A DNA stretch of 64,000 nt from an uncultured Bacteroidales bacterium (GTDB taxonomy: Bacteria > Bacteroidota > Bacteroidia > Bacteroidales > ML635J-15). Made by a program: the position numbers and the translations under genes. The stretch spans positions 6,665 to 70,664 of the forward strand of contig CALDKB010000028.1 of the NCBI GenBank assembly GCA_937899245.1, read 5' to 3'. Below, in pieces: positions 18,190-27,499 of this stretch (the first letter of the stretch is position 1; each line of letters opens with the position of its first letter). The notes under the pieces were generated by a model. It ran no database searches and was not told the origin of the DNA. It saw only the letters and a program-made list of their open reading frames with translations.

Positions 18190-18197
18190 TAATTTTG
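18190..18197 (+). promoter_or_regulatory. -7 promoter element of the kdsB operon
   Basis: TAATTTTG, a perfect match, 21 bases before the ATG at 18219. An in-frame TTG at 18195 is part of this element and not a start. Confidence 0.45.
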
Positions 18198-18218
18198 CAA
18201 AGTATAAAAATAAAGACA

Positions 18219-18968
18219 ATGAATATTGCAGCGATAATTCCGGCAAGGTATGCTTCAACGAGATTCCCTGGAAAACCATTGATAAACATCAATGGCAAAA
18301 CTATGATACATAACGTATACATCCAAGCTTCAAAAGTCTTTGATACAGTTTATGTTGCGACAGACGACGAACGCATTGCAAACGAAATAAAGTCTTTTGG
18401 CGGCAAGTACGTAATGACATCAAAGAAGCACAAAAGCGGCACCGACAGATGTGCTGAAGCAATACAGAAAATAGAAGAGGTTGAAGGCAAGGAATATGAT
18501 GTCGTTATAAACATTCAAGGTGACGAACCTTTTATACAGACCGAGCAACTTAAGGAATTGAAAAAATGTTTCAACAAGAAACGTACAGAAATCGCGACAC
18601 TTGTAAAACCGATAAACAATAAGGAAGATCTTTTTAACCCAAACAAGCCCAAAGTTGTTCTTACTACTTCAAACGAAGCAATATACTTTAGCCGCTCCCC
18701 TATCCCATACCTACGTGGTCATAAGGAAACAAACTGGATTTCGAAGCACCTATACTACAAGCATATTGGACTATATGGATACAGAAAAGATGTGCTTCTA
18801 GAAATCACTAAACTGGAACAGACGCCACTTGAACTTGCCGAAAGTCTGGAGCAACTAAGATGGCTTGAAAACGGATACAAAATCAAAGTAGCATTTACAG
18901 AACACGAAAGCATAAGCATCGACACACCAAAAGACCTCGAGAGAATCAAAGAAATAGGACTGCTATAG
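18219..18968 (+). CDS. kdsB: 3-deoxy-manno-octulosonate cytidylyltransferase (CMP-KDO synthetase)
   Basis: KdsB activates KDO with CTP for attachment to lipid A, an essential step in LPS inner-core synthesis. The 249-residue protein opens with IAAIIPARYASTRFPGKPL (the nucleotide-binding loop) and has NIQGDEPFI near residue 94-102 and YFSRSPIPYLR near 152-162, all diagnostic. The start at 18219 gives the canonical N-terminus. It heads a four-gene unit with a glycosyltransferase (1-base gap), rnhB (4-base gap) and a leucine-rich-repeat protein (11-base gap). Confidence 0.96.
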   Translation: MNIAAIIPARYASTRFPGKPLININGKTMIHNVYIQASKVFDTVYVATDDERIANEIKSFGGKYVMTSKKHKSGTDRCAEAIQKIEEVEGKEYDVVINIQGDEPFIQTEQLKELKKCFNKKRTEIATLVKPINNKEDLFNPNKPKVVLTTSNEAIYFSRSPIPYLRGHKETNWISKHLYYKHIGLYGYRKDVLLEITKLEQTPLELAESLEQLRWLENGYKIKVAFTEHESISIDTPKDLERIKEIGLL

Positions 18969-18969
18969 A

Positions 18970-20097
18970 ATGAAAATTGCTGTCAATACACGACTACTCC
19001 TAAAAGGCAAACTTGAAGGAATCGGTTGGTTTACATACGAAACATTAAAACGCATAACGGCTCAGCACCCTGAGCATGAGTTCTTCTTTATCTTCGATAG
19101 AAAATATGATGCTGATTTCATTTTCGCAGACAACGTTACTCCAATTGTATTAAATCCACCGACTAGGCATCCTTTCCTATGGATTATTTGGTTTGAATAC
19201 AGAATACCAAGACTTCTCAAGAAAATCGGTGCCGATGTTTTCATTTCCACCGATGGATACATATCGCTTAGCACCGACATCCCCCAAATTGATGTAATCC
19301 ACGACATAAATTTTTCGCACAATCCAGAGCAATTACCTAGACTTATTAGCTGGTACTACAACAAATATTTTCCAAAATTTGCACGCAAGGCAATGCATAT
19401 CGGCACCGTTTCGGAATACTCGAAACAAGATATCTGCAAAACCTACAAGATTGATGCAGAAAAGATATCTGTATGCTATAATGGAGCAAACGAAAACTAT
19501 GCGCCAATTGGCGAAGCAGAAAAAATTAGCATGCGAAAAAAATACGCAAACGGCAAAAGGTATATTGTGTTCGTTGGTGCACTTAGTCCACGCAAGAATG
19601 TAGATGGTTTGCTTAAAGCATTCGAAATATTCAAGGACAGATACGACAAGGATATAAATCTAGTTATTGTTGGCGGTGTCCTGCATAAAACATCATCAAT
19701 AGAAAAGGTGTACTCGGAAATGGACCACAAGGAAGATGTACTTTTTACCGGACGCCTAGAAACAAGCGAATTAAGCAAGGTTGTTGCTGCTTCTGAATGT
19801 CTAACATACATTCCTCATTTTGAAGGCTTTGGCATTCCATTGTTAGAAGCGATGTACGCAGAGACAGCCATTATTTCAGGAAATACCACATCTCTACCAG
19901 AAGTTGTCGGTGAAGCCGCATTGCTTTGTTCGCCTACCGACTACGAAATAGTAGCGGAACACATGAATAAAATTTGTTCGAACGACGAATTACGCAACAG
20001 CCTTATCGAAAAAGGAAGACTGCAAAGGCAGAAATTCTCATGGCAACTTTCAGCAGAAAAACTATGGGAATGTATTGAGAAAGCAATAAACAAATAG
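18970..20097 (+). CDS. glycosyltransferase family 4 (GT4)
   Basis: A 375-residue GT-B fold glycosyltransferase. The N-terminal half has MKIAVNTRLLL and an IGWFTYE motif; the C-terminal half has the donor-binding region FVGALSPRKNVDGLLKAF near 198-215 and the retaining GT4 E-x7-E motif in HFEGFGIPLLEAMYAE near 278-293. It lies 1 base after kdsB, so it probably acts in LPS core or another surface glycan, using a nucleotide sugar on the cytoplasmic side of the membrane. Sugar and acceptor cannot be deduced. Confidence 0.88.
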   Translation: MKIAVNTRLLLKGKLEGIGWFTYETLKRITAQHPEHEFFFIFDRKYDADFIFADNVTPIVLNPPTRHPFLWIIWFEYRIPRLLKKIGADVFISTDGYISLSTDIPQIDVIHDINFSHNPEQLPRLISWYYNKYFPKFARKAMHIGTVSEYSKQDICKTYKIDAEKISVCYNGANENYAPIGEAEKISMRKKYANGKRYIVFVGALSPRKNVDGLLKAFEIFKDRYDKDINLVIVGGVLHKTSSIEKVYSEMDHKEDVLFTGRLETSELSKVVAASECLTYIPHFEGFGIPLLEAMYAETAIISGNTTSLPEVVGEAALLCSPTDYEIVAEHMNKICSNDELRNSLIEKGRLQRQKFSWQLSAEKLWECIEKAINK

Positions 20098-20101
20098 ACC
20101 T

Positions 20102-20698
20102 ATGCTTAAGCCATTCTACATGACAAACACTATTGAAGCTGGTTGCGATGAAGCTGGCCGCGGATGTCTAGCAGGTCCTGTTTATGCTGCCGCCGTAATA
20201 CTTCCGCCCGACTATAAAAACGAAATCCTTAACGACTCGAAGCAGCTATCGGAAAAGAAAAGGGACATTCTTCGACAAGAAATAGAAAATGATGCTATTG
20301 CTTTTTGCATCGCTTCGATGGACAACAATGAAATAGACCAAGTTAACATTTTAAAGGCCTCAATACTTTCAATGCACAAAGCCGTAGCCGGATTGCACAC
20401 TTGCCCGCAATTGCTGCTCATTGATGGAAACAAATTCATCCCTTACGAAGGAATACCTCACAAATGCATAATAAAAGGAGACGCAACGTACATGTCTATT
20501 GCTGCCGCATCAATCCTTGCCAAAACATACAGAGACGAATTTATGTATAAAATTGCCAAGGAATTCCCTGAATATCACTGGGAAAAGAACAAAGGATACC
20601 CGACAAAGGACCATCGGAAAGCAATAATGGAACATGGTGTCACAAAATACCATCGCCTATCGTACAAACTAACAGACACACAATTAAGTTTATTTTAA
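20102..20698 (+). CDS. rnhB: ribonuclease HII
   Basis: RnhB cuts RNA in RNA/DNA hybrids and starts removal of misincorporated ribonucleotides. The 198-residue protein shows the metal-binding motif GCDEAGRGCLAGPV (Asp16, Glu17), LLIDGNKF with a third acidic residue near 106, and ILAKTYRDEFM with the fourth near 148. Start at 20102; a second in-frame ATG at 20120 is possible. It is third in the kdsB unit, 4 bases after the glycosyltransferase and 11 bases before the leucine-rich-repeat gene; the pairing appears to be positional, with no shared function known. Confidence 0.96.
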   Translation: MLKPFYMTNTIEAGCDEAGRGCLAGPVYAAAVILPPDYKNEILNDSKQLSEKKRDILRQEIENDAIAFCIASMDNNEIDQVNILKASILSMHKAVAGLHTCPQLLLIDGNKFIPYEGIPHKCIIKGDATYMSIAAASILAKTYRDEFMYKIAKEFPEYHWEKNKGYPTKDHRKAIMEHGVTKYHRLSYKLTDTQLSLF

Positions 20699-20709
20699 TA
20701 CAGACAGTT

Positions 20710-22467
20710 ATGAAAAGAACATTATTTCTTCTTATTTTGATTTCAGCTTTCTGCTATAAAGCTAGCGCACAGGCAGAAGCACACGGGCCAAACGATCCTA
20801 ACTTTTCTGCGAAATGCCCGACTGGTCAGTATCTTATGTTTACAATTACATCAAAAGAAGACCCATACACAGTTACTGTAAACGGAATAAGAAAGGACGA
20901 AGACAATTCAAAGAAATTGGAGATTCCAGCAACCGTACACTATCGCAACGTGGACTTTACTGTAACAAAAATCAACCAATCTGCATTCAAGGAACATGAA
21001 ATACTTGCCTCTGTGATCATACCAAAAACCGTAAGTGTGATTGGACCAGAAGCATTCTACGGATGCAAGGCTCTAAAAACCTTAAAGATTGGTGGAGAAA
21101 TTATGCATTGCGGAGAAAACGCATTTGCCGAAACCGCCATTACTGCACCAATATATACTGGCAACACTCTTGTTTATTGCCCGGCGAACCAAAAGGAATA
21201 TAAGATAAACAACGGCACCACCACAATCCTTGAATACGCATTCAGCAACTGCAATGACATGTCGGAAATTACAATTCCCAGTTCGGTTTCAACAATATAT
21301 ACAAGCTCATTTGCTCACTGCGACAACCTATCAAGCATAACAATCGAGCAGGGAAACAAATTCTACAACAGCAAATATAATTGCAACGCAATAATCAGAG
21401 AAGCGGACAACACATTGATATTCGGATGCAAAAATTCAAGCATTCCTGATGGAGTAAAGACTATTGGCCGAACAGCTTTTCTAAACTCACAAATAACCTC
21501 AATAGAAATACCGAACTCTGTGACAAATATCGAAGATTCCGCCTTCTTTGGCTGCCAACTTGAAAAGATTACCATTCCTCAATCGGTAAAAATTATCGGT
21601 AAAAATGCTTTTACAAGATGTAAAAAGCTGGCTGTTGTAAACTTTGATGCTATCGACTGCCAAATATCCGACAAAGATTTCCCTGTTTTTGAAGGTTGCC
21701 TCAACTTCACATCGGTTAACTTTGGTGAAAACGTCAAAGTTGTCCCGGCATACGGATTTAAAGACTGCACGGAACTAAGATATGCAACCCTTTCCAACTC
21801 TGTAAAAGAAATTGGAGACGAAGCTTTCTCTGGATGTTCAATGCTCTCCTACATGGAAATTCCAAATAACATTGAAATTGCATACGGAAGTTCATTCATA
21901 GGTACAGGTATAACAGAACCTTTGTTCAACGAACACCTTTTCATTTATTTGCCAAAGGGTTACAATGCAAAATACAGCATTCCGAACGGTATAACCACAA
22001 TTGCATCAAGAGCATTTTTCGAAAACGAAACGCTAACATCGCTGACAATTGCAAACTCGGTAACAACAATTAGCGACAACGCATTTGAACAGGCCAATGG
22101 TCTAAAAAGCATTACAATTCCAAATTCGGTAACAAAGATCGGCAAAAGCGCCTTCAGGTTCTGTAGCAAATTAACTTCGATAACACTTCCAAACTCCATT
22201 ACGACCATAGAGGAAGAAACTTTTTCTGGTTGTGCCCATATCAAATCAATTACAATTCCTAATTCGGTGACCACTATAAAAAAGGAATTTGTATACTGGT
22301 GCGACACATTGGAAAGCGTGACTCTTCCCAACTCTGTAGTAGATATAGATGCAAACGCATTCTATGGATGCGAAACAATCAAGCACATATATGTGCCAAA
22401 GGGCAGCAAAGAAAAGTTCAAAAAACTGATAGCTACAGACTTACATAAACTTATTGTTGAAAAATAG
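20710..22467 (+). CDS. secreted BspA-like leucine-rich repeat protein
   Basis: A 585-residue exported protein: signal peptide about 1-21, then a short beta region and about a dozen or more LRR_5 (BspA/treponemal type) repeats of about 23 residues with the consensus (L/I)xSIxIPNSVTxIxxxAFxxC, clearest from residue 85 to 555. Such proteins act as adhesins or binding surfaces in Bacteroidetes, spirochaetes and trichomonads. No T9SS tail or lipobox is seen, so how it is kept at the surface is unclear; the chain ends HKLIVEK. It is last in the kdsB-GT4-rnhB unit and is followed by a terminator. Confidence 0.88.
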   Translation: MKRTLFLLILISAFCYKASAQAEAHGPNDPNFSAKCPTGQYLMFTITSKEDPYTVTVNGIRKDEDNSKKLEIPATVHYRNVDFTVTKINQSAFKEHEILASVIIPKTVSVIGPEAFYGCKALKTLKIGGEIMHCGENAFAETAITAPIYTGNTLVYCPANQKEYKINNGTTTILEYAFSNCNDMSEITIPSSVSTIYTSSFAHCDNLSSITIEQGNKFYNSKYNCNAIIREADNTLIFGCKNSSIPDGVKTIGRTAFLNSQITSIEIPNSVTNIEDSAFFGCQLEKITIPQSVKIIGKNAFTRCKKLAVVNFDAIDCQISDKDFPVFEGCLNFTSVNFGENVKVVPAYGFKDCTELRYATLSNSVKEIGDEAFSGCSMLSYMEIPNNIEIAYGSSFIGTGITEPLFNEHLFIYLPKGYNAKYSIPNGITTIASRAFFENETLTSLTIANSVTTISDNAFEQANGLKSITIPNSVTKIGKSAFRFCSKLTSITLPNSITTIEEETFSGCAHIKSITIPNSVTTIKKEFVYWCDTLESVTLPNSVVDIDANAFYGCETIKHIYVPKGSKEKFKKLIATDLHKLIVEK

Positions 22468-22484
22468 TTTTTATGGCATAACAC

Positions 22485-22515
22485 AAAGGCAGACTTAATA
22501 AGTCTGCCTTTTTTT
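22485..22515 (+). terminator. Rho-independent terminator of the kdsB operon
   Basis: AAAGGCAGACT pairs with AGTCTGCCTTT around a 5-base loop, followed by Ts. Confidence 0.88.
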
Positions 22516-22548
22516 GTTTACACAATATAGTGTTACACATATAATTCT

Positions 22549-22556
22549 TAACTTTG
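22549..22556 (+). promoter_or_regulatory. -7 promoter element of the C25 protease gene
   Basis: TAACTTTG, a perfect match. The next in-frame start codons are TTG at 22578 and 22584 and ATG at 22614; a TTG at 22554 is inside the element. Confidence 0.5.
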
Positions 22557-22577
22557 CCAAATATTTCATCAATTGTA

Positions 22578-25500
22578 TTGAGGTTGAGAAGATTGTGCTC
22601 CAGTATTATCGTCATGCTTTGTATTCTTGCAGCATATTCGCAAGACTATAAGATTTCGTATACTTATGAAAAAGAGACAATTAACGTAGAAATTACACTT
22701 AACAGCTACAGCATTGGAGAAATATTAACGTCCGACGGGACATTCAGCCGAATAAAAATTGGCAGCACGACACCTTTTGAAAACAAAGGCTGGGCAGAAC
22801 TACCATTCGCCAGCACCACAATCAACCTGAACGAAGAAGATGCAAACATAGAAATTACCAGTACGGATTTTCATGAAATACATCTTGATCACCCGCTAAT
22901 TCCATCACGAGGTACAATATACAGGAACCAGAAGCAAGACTCAATACCATATTTTATCTCATCAGAAGCAAACAATAACGAGTTCTACCCAAAGGAAATA
23001 ACCATTTTTGAGACTTTCCAGTTTCGCAACGAGAAGAAATGCAACATAAGGATATTCCCATTTCAATACAATCACACACAACAGACACTTAGAATTTATG
23101 ACAAAATAAGCCTAAAGATTGATACGCGAAACACCAAACGCGACATTACCCCCCTTCAGAATTATGACTACGGTGACATTTTGGTCATTACTCCGGAAAA
23201 GTACGACTCCGCAATACAACCATTCATAAGATGGAAGCGAGAAATGGGCTATAATGTTTCGGTTGAGATATGCGATTCGGCAGAAAATGTTACAACGAAA
23301 ATACGAGAAGCATACAGCCACAATCCGAATCTGCTGTTCGTTCAGCTTATTGGCGACTGGAACGATGTTCAATCAGAAGTCATGGAAGACGGCAGCAGTC
23401 CCGCCGACCCGGCCATGGGCTGCGTTGCCGGCAGCGACAATTATCCGGACATTGCCATTAGCCGCATATCGTGCTCCAACGAAGAAGAACTCTCACTACA
23501 ATTACAGAAGTGCATTCTTTACGAAAAAATGCCAAACAACAACCGCGACTGGAGAGAAAAATTCATAGGAATAGGCTCGGGCGAAGGTCCTGGCGACGAC
23601 GAGGAACTTGATTATGAGCATGTAGAAAAAATTTACAATAATCGCCTCGCCAACTTCACATACGACGTACATTCGGAACATTATAACAATGGAACCAACG
23701 TGTCGTCAAACGCGCTAGCCACAAGCATCAATGTCGGCGCATCTTCAATTGCATATTGCGGTCACGGCAGCGGCTCCTACTGGCTTACGGGAAGCTACGG
23801 GGGAAGTAGCGTAACATCGGCAAGCAATGGAGACAAACTTCCATTTGTTGTTTCAGTCGCCTGCCTAAACGGAGCCTTTCACGAAAGCGAAGACTGCTTT
23901 GCCGAGAAATGGATGAAAGCTCCTCACGGCGGAGCTGTCGCAACTCTTATGTCAAGCATAAGTCAGCCGTGGCGCCCGCCAATGCGAGGACAAGACTATT
24001 TCTACGACATTTTGTGCGGCGGATACGACTATGATACTGATTCAACTTCAAACGGACTAAACAACAATGAACAACGGACACACTGGGGATCTGTCGTACT
24101 TAACGCATTCTATCTTATGCTTTGCGAATCGGCACAGGCAAGCGACATCGAAACTGTAAAATCTTGGATTAGTTTTGGCGACGCATCGCTACAGCTAAGG
24201 ACAACAACCCCCGAAAAAATCACCTCATCTAAAAACATCATTACTACAGGCGAAAATTATATAACTACCATAACATCAAACGGTAACGCTGTAAAAAACG
24301 CACTTGTTTGCATATCGCAAAACGGCAACTACTACAAGGGATTCACCAATTCGCGAGGAAGAATCTCTCTGGGTCATAATCTGGAAAAAGGCAAAGCCCT
24401 TTTAGTCGTAACTGCATTTAACAAAACAACAATCTATGACAGCATTCCTGTAATTTCAAACGAAGAACCATATGTTGTCGTTGACAGTTACAGTCCAGAA
24501 TCTATAAATTTCGGAGAAAGCACAAAAATCTCATTGAATTTGCAGAACTGCGGAAACATTACAGCCGACAGTGTTTCGATAAAAATATCCTGCGAAGACG
24601 AGTTTCTATCCATCTTAAACGATTCCATATTCATTGAAAGAATCCAGGACCACGAAACGACTGAAACACAAGACCTTGAGATTGCATCAGCAAACGAAAC
24701 ACCATACGGGCACATTTTCCACATTACCACGCAAATCGAATACAACGACAGCATATTTGATAGTGAACTTGAAATCGCATTGAAGGGACAAGACTGCTAT
24801 CCTCCAGACGAAATATATGTTGAATACACAAATGACACCTGCAGAGTTTCGTGGAGTGAAACGACAAATAAAAATTATACGATTTTTGACGACTTCGACA
24901 ATACAGACGAACATCCGTCCTTCGAAATAAACTCAACAGGAAATGCAGGATGGCAATTTGCCGACGGTGATGTTGCACAAACAATTGGAATTACCGGCTA
25001 TACATTTGCAAACAACCGTGAGAAAATGGCTTTCATTGTTATGAATCCATCCAAAACATACTCGGACACTTGCTATTTTGACAATTTAATAAGGCCTCAT
25101 TCGGGAAATCAATTCCTCGCAAGTTTCCGTAGCACGATTGACACAACTAACGATTGGCTAATAAGTCCAGAATTAAACTTCAACGGAGACTTTGAACTTT
25201 CATTCTATGTACGCGGAAGCCACAAGCCCAGCTACTGGGAAACAATGGAAGTTTACTACTCCTCTGACTATTATACCGAACGCATAGATTCGTGCACAAT
25301 AAAAGGGTCATCCAATCCAGACAACTGGACATTCAAATCATATACGATTCCCGATTCCGCCAAACATATTGCAATACGCAACATTTCATACAACAGATAT
25401 TTTCTATGCCTCGACGACATCAAGATATCCGGTAACAAAACATATAGCACAAACGAAGTCGACATACTTGACAACGGAAGCATTATCGCCTCGAATATTT

Positions 25501-26111
25501 CAGACGGCACCTTCTTAATATCAAATATTTCAGAAGGAGAGCATTGCTATGGAATTCAATCAGCATGCAACCAGTTAGTTGGCGCCGACACGACAATATG
25601 CATATCTGTAGTATACGAATGCGACGCCCCTGCAAATGTAGAATGCTACAGATATTCAGGACGAGATTCACTTATATGGTCGGCATCACCAAACGCATCA
25701 AGCTACAACATATATTGCGACGGCGCACTAATCGCCAACGCCACAGACACAAGCTACATTTGCAACATCTTTGGCGAAACATATTCTATTTCAAGCATTT
25801 GTAGGCACAACGAATCTGAACAGGTTGTAGCAAACACAACAATACTCAACAATCTGCCAAACATTAGCCACAGAATATCCGTATACCCAAACCCGACAAA
25901 CGGTCTAATACACATTGACACAGCATTCGGCACAGGTACAATGATATACACAATTACCGACATTTGCGGGAAGCAAGTATCAGCAGGGAATTTGCATGCA
26001 GGCGAAAACACAATAGACATCCACGAGCTGCCCGACGGAATGTACGTAATCAGCACGATTTCCGGCACAGCCATGCACAAGACAAAGATTATCAAACAAG
26101 AGGGCAAATGA
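22578..26111 (+). CDS. gingipain-like C25 cysteine protease with T9SS sorting domain
   Basis: A large secreted cysteine protease of about 1177 residues. I place the start at TTG 22578 because it lies after the -7 element and gives a proper signal peptide (LRLRRLCSSIIVMLCILAAYSQ); ATG 22614 would cut away its charged start. A propeptide-like beta domain (about 20-200) precedes the C25 catalytic domain (about 200-545), with His396 in YCGHGSGS and Cys429 in VSVACLNG. After Ig-like and CARDB-like regions there is a cleaved-adhesin domain (about 780-960) as in gingipain haemagglutinin regions, a fibronectin-like segment, and a T9SS sorting domain from about 1100 (VYPNPTNG, DGMYVIST, KIIKQ). The stop overlaps the start of a MATE exporter gene. 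Confidence 0.92.
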   Translation: MRLRRLCSSIIVMLCILAAYSQDYKISYTYEKETINVEITLNSYSIGEILTSDGTFSRIKIGSTTPFENKGWAELPFASTTINLNEEDANIEITSTDFHEIHLDHPLIPSRGTIYRNQKQDSIPYFISSEANNNEFYPKEITIFETFQFRNEKKCNIRIFPFQYNHTQQTLRIYDKISLKIDTRNTKRDITPLQNYDYGDILVITPEKYDSAIQPFIRWKREMGYNVSVEICDSAENVTTKIREAYSHNPNLLFVQLIGDWNDVQSEVMEDGSSPADPAMGCVAGSDNYPDIAISRISCSNEEELSLQLQKCILYEKMPNNNRDWREKFIGIGSGEGPGDDEELDYEHVEKIYNNRLANFTYDVHSEHYNNGTNVSSNALATSINVGASSIAYCGHGSGSYWLTGSYGGSSVTSASNGDKLPFVVSVACLNGAFHESEDCFAEKWMKAPHGGAVATLMSSISQPWRPPMRGQDYFYDILCGGYDYDTDSTSNGLNNNEQRTHWGSVVLNAFYLMLCESAQASDIETVKSWISFGDASLQLRTTTPEKITSSKNIITTGENYITTITSNGNAVKNALVCISQNGNYYKGFTNSRGRISLGHNLEKGKALLVVTAFNKTTIYDSIPVISNEEPYVVVDSYSPESINFGESTKISLNLQNCGNITADSVSIKISCEDEFLSILNDSIFIERIQDHETTETQDLEIASANETPYGHIFHITTQIEYNDSIFDSELEIALKGQDCYPPDEIYVEYTNDTCRVSWSETTNKNYTIFDDFDNTDEHPSFEINSTGNAGWQFADGDVAQTIGITGYTFANNREKMAFIVMNPSKTYSDTCYFDNLIRPHSGNQFLASFRSTIDTTNDWLISPELNFNGDFELSFYVRGSHKPSYWETMEVYYSSDYYTERIDSCTIKGSSNPDNWTFKSYTIPDSAKHIAIRNISYNRYFLCLDDIKISGNKTYSTNEVDILDNGSIIASNISDGTFLISNISEGEHCYGIQSACNQLVGADTTICISVVYECDAPANVECYRYSGRDSLIWSASPNASSYNIYCDGALIANATDTSYICNIFGETYSISSICRHNESEQVVANTTILNNLPNISHRISVYPNPTNGLIHIDTAFGTGTMIYTITDICGKQVSAGNLHAGENTIDIHELPDGMYVISTISGTAMHKTKIIKQEGK

Positions 26112-27451
26112 ACATCCTAGCAAGCAAGAAACAACTTTCAATCTCAAACAAGGAAATCTGGCAAATATCCTACCCTATTATATTTGGAAATCTGGCACAA
26201 ACCATCATGGTATTTGTAAATACTGTATTCATCGGTCACCTTGGGAACATTGAACTTGGAGCCGTCATGCTTGCAGGAATTTACTACTTGGTATTCACTG
26301 CCCTGGCACAAGGATTTGCCATAGGCGTACAGATAATTATCGCAAGACGATTTGGCGAACAAAACTATAAGAATATAGGAGTTGTATTTGAACACGGGCT
26401 TGTTTTCACTGCTATATTGGGAGCGACTCTTTGGGCTATAATGCATTTTTTCTCCGTTGTTCTTCTCGAATTTATTATTGACTCGCCGAATGTTTATGAA
26501 GCCGCCATGCAATTCTCCAATTACCGTCACTATGGAATAGCTATCGTATGCTTCAACTACCTGTTCCGTTCTCTATACATAGGATTGTCGAATACGAAAA
26601 TAATCACATACACGACAATACTAATGGCTGTTGTGAACATTTTCCTTGACTATTCATTGATTTTTGGCAATTTTGGCTTCCCTCAAATGGGCATTTGCGG
26701 CGCAGGGCTATCATCTGTTTGTGCAGAATACTCGGCACTCCTACTGTTCATTACCTACACATTTGTCAAGATTCCATACAGGGATTATGCCCTATTTTCA
26801 TTTCCAAAGATAAACAGCAATTTGATAAAAGACATTCTAAAGCTTGCATTTCCAACTATGCTACAGCGTTTGATGTCGTTTGGACTCTGGTTTACATTCT
26901 TCGCCATGATTGAACATACAGGAGAAGAACCGATAGCTATTTCGGGCATTGTCCGAAGTGTATATATGCTTGTTACCGTACCAGTTTTCGCCTTCAGTGC
27001 GACCTCCAACACCCTGACGAGTCGACTTATTGGAGCCGGGAAGCAATCTGAAATTTCAGCCACGCTGAAGCAAATCGTAAAATTAAGCCTTACACTGATT
27101 ATTCCGCTTATAATAATATGCGCTTGTGTGCCAGAATACATCGCACGCATTTACACCGACGACATAATACTTGCTCACAAGTCGGCATCCACGATTTACG
27201 TCATATTTTTTGCCACGCTGCTAATGGCACCGGCAATGATATATTTTGAATTCATATCTGGCACCGGACATACGCTGTCTGCCCTACTTCTTGAGGCAGG
27301 AGTACTTGTAGTTTATGTTGTATATGTTTATTTAAGTTCCAGTGTTTGGCACCTTTCGGTTGAATGGATATGGTGTACTGAAGTAATCTACAGCTTGCTA
27401 ATGCTTATTGTTTCATATTCGTACATGAAGTTTGCGAAATGGGGAGAATAA
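26108..27451 (+). CDS. MATE family multidrug/metabolite exporter
   Basis: A 447-residue inner-membrane protein with about twelve spans and MATE family character: two homologous halves, ISYPIIFGNLAQTIMVFVNTVFIGHLG at the front of the first and KLAFPTMLQRLMSFG at the front of the second. MATE proteins expel cationic drugs or metabolites using Na+ or H+ gradients. Its ATG overlaps the stop of the C25 protease gene (ATGA), implying translational coupling. An in-frame extension upstream would read inside the protease gene and is rejected. It is unrelated in detail to the second MATE protein at 29924. Confidence 0.9.
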   Translation: MNILASKKQLSISNKEIWQISYPIIFGNLAQTIMVFVNTVFIGHLGNIELGAVMLAGIYYLVFTALAQGFAIGVQIIIARRFGEQNYKNIGVVFEHGLVFTAILGATLWAIMHFFSVVLLEFIIDSPNVYEAAMQFSNYRHYGIAIVCFNYLFRSLYIGLSNTKIITYTTILMAVVNIFLDYSLIFGNFGFPQMGICGAGLSSVCAEYSALLLFITYTFVKIPYRDYALFSFPKINSNLIKDILKLAFPTMLQRLMSFGLWFTFFAMIEHTGEEPIAISGIVRSVYMLVTVPVFAFSATSNTLTSRLIGAGKQSEISATLKQIVKLSLTLIIPLIIICACVPEYIARIYTDDIILAHKSASTIYVIFFATLLMAPAMIYFEFISGTGHTLSALLLEAGVLVVYVVYVYLSSSVWHLSVEWIWCTEVIYSLLMLIVSYSYMKFAKWGE

Positions 27452-27480
27452 AAAAGGCCGTTCGAACAGAACGACCTTTT
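27452..27480. terminator. Hairpin terminator between convergent genes
   Basis: AAAAGGCCGTTC and GAACGACCTTTT form a 12-bp stem with one C/A mismatch on the plus strand, which becomes a G-T wobble on the minus strand. It serves the MATE gene and the minus-strand gene ending at 27500, probably better for the latter. Confidence 0.7.
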
Positions 27481-27499
27481 CAGTTTGCCACACATAAAT

